NCBI GenBank assembly: GCA_046329235.1
Contig: JAXLVA010000001.1
Span: 620,001-684,000 of the forward strand
DNA from: JALONH01 sp046329235
GTDB taxonomy: Bacteria > Bacteroidota > Bacteroidia > Cytophagales > Cytophagaceae
Reading direction: 5' to 3'
Length of the DNA stretch: 64,000 bases
Of this stretch, positions 61,969-64,000 are shown piece after piece. Below the pieces are notes generated by a model that saw only the letters and a list, made by a program, of their open reading frames with translations, did not search any database and was not told where the DNA came from. Position numbers and translations under genes: made by a program. Positions within the stretch are counted from its first letter, which is position 1. Each line of letters begins with the position of its first letter.

Positions 61969-62733
61969 CTATTTAAAACTTTCCTCTATCGAGGCAATTA
62001 ATTTTTCTAGCTCTTCCTCTCGCTTTGATTCAAACTCATTTCTTTTGTCAGAATTTGAAACTAAGTAATATTTGTTATATATGTATTCCAATAGCTCTTC
62101 CTTGAAAGAATCTATAATAGAAAATACTATTGCCTTTAATTTTTCTATATCCTTTAATGTTAAGGAGAAATCAATCTGAATAGTGTCGTTAAATTTACTA
62201 CCATGTCCGATTGCATTTCTATTAGCAAGTAGATGACTATTTATATAGTGTTCCCTTGCTTCAAGAGCCTTTTTGTAATTAAGTCCTAAAATTTCGATTA
62301 TGTTTTTAAAAACTTTGGGTTTTAAATTTGATTCGGTATCAATAATCGTATTATCAAAATCATTATCGGGTCTCACATCGATTTTGAATTTCTTGCTTTC
62401 GAATTTAAGAAAGCTTGAAACAAAAGCTATTTCATTTGCCAAAGTCATTTTGTCTTTGGTTTCTATACATCTACTTACATGTTCTTTCAAAGCAACAGCT
62501 TTAAAATTATAGGACAAGTCGCTAAGTTTTACTTTTTCTTCTGAAATGTATTTTATGTATAACTTACTACTCTTTTTTATATAACCTTCCCAATGTGCAT
62601 AAAGCAAAAGAATTAATGACTTAAAAATAGTTTCCTTTTCAGACTCTTTTGCTAACAATAAAAGTTCAGAAATCTCTACTTTTCTCCAAGCAAGATCTTC
62701 ATCTAATAAATTTTCAAATTGTTCGTACTTCAC
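61969..62733 (-). CDS. HEPN-domain protein, MAE_28990/MAE_18760-like
   Basis: A 254-aa helical protein. The HEPN motif NRNAIGHGSKF is at 171-181, with the RX4-H residues Arg172 and His177, which in related proteins form an RNase site. LYAHWEGYIKKSSKLYI (44-60) is typical of the MAE_28990/MAE_18760 group that is found beside DUF262 proteins. It probably is an RNase effector or toxin released on infection. It overlaps the DUF262 stop by four bases (ATGA), so the two are produced together. Confidence 0.78.
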   Translation of the reverse strand: MKYEQFENLLDEDLAWRKVEISELLLLAKESEKETIFKSLILLLYAHWEGYIKKSSKLYIKYISEEKVKLSDLSYNFKAVALKEHVSRCIETKDKMTLANEIAFVSSFLKFESKKFKIDVRPDNDFDNTIIDTESNLKPKVFKNIIEILGLNYKKALEAREHYINSHLLANRNAIGHGSKFNDTIQIDFSLTLKDIEKLKAIVFSIIDSFKEELLEYIYNKYYLVSNSDKRNEFESKREEELEKLIASIEESFK

Positions 62734-63818
62734 TTTGAGAAATATTGATTAGAAAATTCGGTTAGTCCTTTCATCCTTGTAATTGCCTTTGTTCCTCTCT
62801 CTGAATACTCGAGATACACTGTATCCTTATAAATGTCCTTGATATTCTGAATTAACTGTTCTTTTGGTATTGATTTTATTTTATCATAGTTGTTTGCAAT
62901 GCCTGGAACGATAGCTTCAAAACTTGATTCTACAAAAGGTCCTTCAAATCTATCTTTTGCATCATTGTACTTTTTAAATGAGTCGGCACCGAGTGTTTCA
63001 TTTAGCAAATCAAATACTTTTTTGAATAATGTAATTTCTGTATCAATATTGAAAGAGTCATCTTCTATTAGTTTTACAGTTTCTTTGTCAATGAATTCAC
63101 TCAAGTGAATATAGGAAACTTTATAATTCTCAAATTTTGTTTTTCCATTTTTGGCAATAAAATACCTTAAAATTAATTCCATGTGATGTTCTATTTTGAA
63201 CTTTTCATCACTTAACGGGAGAGTAGATTTATAATTAGTATATGTTTTTAAATCGTTAATTTTATCATAAAAAGGTTCACTTAGCATGATTATTAAGCAG
63301 TTTCTTATTTCTTGAGCCTCTAAATGTAATCCTCCTGTATTTAGTCTTTGAAATAGTTCGTACTGAGCCTGAATGCTATTTTCTGTCAGAATAATATTAA
63401 TTCCAAATTTTGATCTTTTCAAAATTCTTTTAATGTCATCTGGAAGTGTCAGCCAAGTAAAGCCTTCTAAAGAAGGAAGTTTACGTGTTGTTGTTAATGT
63501 AAGCGGTTCTTTATTTTTTAAATCACCAGTTAATTGCAATATGGATGATATTCGTTGTACACCATCAACAACGCTCCATTTACCACCTTCCTTCTGAGCT
63601 ACAAAAATTGGTGGAATGGGTATTCCGAGAAGTATAGATTCAATGAAATTTGATTTCTGTTCATCTGACCATCGAAAAAGTCGCTGGTATGCAGGATCTA
63701 ACTGTAACTCTCCTTCTGTGTAAAGATTCAAGAGTTCACCAATAGACATGCTGTAACTATCTGTTTTTATTTCCTTTCTACCTTCAGAAAGTTCTTTTAG
63801 TAATTCTTCTTCTTTCAT
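62730..63818 (-). CDS. DUF262 protein (GmrS/ParB-like NTPase domain)
   Basis: A 362-aa protein. LDPAYQRLFRWSDEQKSNFIESIL (about 40-63) and VVDGVQRISSILQLTG (about 83-98, with DGVQR) are the DUF262 signature, and FQRLNTGGLHLEAQEIRN is its conserved third motif. DUF262 is the nucleotide-hydrolysing half of GmrSD-type type IV restriction enzymes. The usual partner DUF1524 (HNH) is missing; the HEPN gene replaces it. An ATG at 63857 overlaps the preceding gene by 29 bases; the one at 63818 lies ten bases after that gene's stop and is preferred. Confidence 0.85.
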   Translation of the reverse strand: MKEEELLKELSEGRKEIKTDSYSMSIGELLNLYTEGELQLDPAYQRLFRWSDEQKSNFIESILLGIPIPPIFVAQKEGGKWSVVDGVQRISSILQLTGDLKNKEPLTLTTTRKLPSLEGFTWLTLPDDIKRILKRSKFGINIILTENSIQAQYELFQRLNTGGLHLEAQEIRNCLIIMLSEPFYDKINDLKTYTNYKSTLPLSDEKFKIEHHMELILRYFIAKNGKTKFENYKVSYIHLSEFIDKETVKLIEDDSFNIDTEITLFKKVFDLLNETLGADSFKKYNDAKDRFEGPFVESSFEAIVPGIANNYDKIKSIPKEQLIQNIKDIYKDTVYLEYSERGTKAITRMKGLTEFSNQYFSK

Positions 63819-63828
63819 AATTTTTAAT

Positions 63829-64000
63829 TTATCTCGGTCCCATAAATCTATCGCCATTGAAATGAATCATATGGTCTGGCGTATCAGCCAGCCATACTTC
63901 TGTTTCCCAAGCAATGTTATTGGAGTGTTTTTTAAATTCAGTGAAATCAGGAAATGCTGTTACATATATCTTACCTGCTTTACAGCTTTTTAGAAATTCT
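63829..64000 (-). CDS. probable BsuBI/PstI-type restriction endonuclease, C-terminal end (partial)
   Basis: The last 56 codons of a minus-strand gene continuing beyond the window. It reads KIYVTAFPDFTEFKKHS, then IAWETEVWLADTPDHMIHFN and GDRFMGPR before TAA at 63829-63831. To my memory this WETEVW...HMIH-NGDRF-GP tail is that of the BsuBI/PstI family of CTGCAG-cutting type II enzymes; the alignment cannot be run here. Its methyltransferase would be expected just outside. It shares an operon with the DUF262 and HEPN genes. Confidence 0.6.
   Translation of the reverse strand, partial: EFLKSCKAGKIYVTAFPDFTEFKKHSNNIAWETEVWLADTPDHMIHFNGDRFMGPR

Noticed and set aside
1..64000. CRISPR arrays, rRNA and tRNA genes
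   Set aside because: No regularly spaced direct repeats, no rRNA core sequences and no cloverleaf with a CCA-type end were seen on either strand. A tRNA scan could not be run.

Overview
The window is about 37-40% GC by eye and reads as the chromosome of an aerobic, gliding-type Bacteroidota (Cytophagales or Chitinophagales rather than Bacteroidales). The evidence is the fused ActB and six-subunit alternative complex III, the long two-domain IspG (664 aa), a DUF6728-like small protein after ispG, KWG-repeat and TonB-type proteins, almost no Shine-Dalgarno sequences, and promoters of the Bacteroidota form TTG-N19/21-TAnnTTTG. No species is claimed.

Layout. 1-1.7 kb: 5' part of murB and a sugar MFS transporter, both minus strand. 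2-18.4 kb: one long respiratory locus, actABCDEF-coxBA (closed by a strong terminator) followed by ctaA-ctaB, two subunit III genes, subunit IV, a SCO copper chaperone, a DUF420 protein and a small membrane protein. Together these encode quinol oxidation, electron transfer to an aa3-type oxidase, heme A synthesis and copper insertion. 18.5-25.6 kb: a very large NtrY-like histidine kinase whose stop overlaps the start of a 1149-aa predicted outer-membrane protein. 25.6-27.8 kb (minus): pseudouridine synthase and MlaFE-type lipid ABC transporter. 27.9-32.7 kb: SDR enzyme, ispG, a small membrane protein, a KWG-repeat protein and a secreted protein with a natural six-histidine run. 32.7-39.0 kb (minus): a MoxR/DUF58/DUF4350/DUF4129/SpoIIM operon, divergent from an RDD protein. 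39.8-42 kb: HMA-domain protein, predicted porin-like protein, DUF3817 protein and a degenerate acyl-carrier-like protein.

42.3-48.2 kb: a sugar-catabolic cluster (Gfo/Idh/MocA oxidoreductase, TIM-barrel isomerase, TolB-like propeller, GH3 glucosidase, TonB-domain protein) bracketed by two nearly identical 83-bp palindromic repeats in direct orientation. 48.3-51.3 kb: a HAD-like lipoprotein and four unrecognised small genes bracketed by a second repeat type. 51.6-58.4 kb: mnmE, a thioredoxin-like protein, a nucleotidyltransferase/small-protein pair, and a Tro/Mnt-type metal ABC transporter operon led by a DtxR-family regulator with a clear palindromic operator.

58.4-64 kb is the accessory part. 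A group II intron lies inside a large attC-like imperfect palindrome; the intron's reverse transcriptase gene is itself cut by a 1195-bp IS407-type IS3-family element with a 4-bp target duplication. Beyond it, reading towards the intron, come the C-terminus of a probable BsuBI/PstI-type restriction endonuclease, a DUF262 protein and a HEPN protein: a likely defence module, possibly carried as an integron-like cassette. This nested region, and the DUF262-HEPN-restriction set in it, is the most interesting part of the window.
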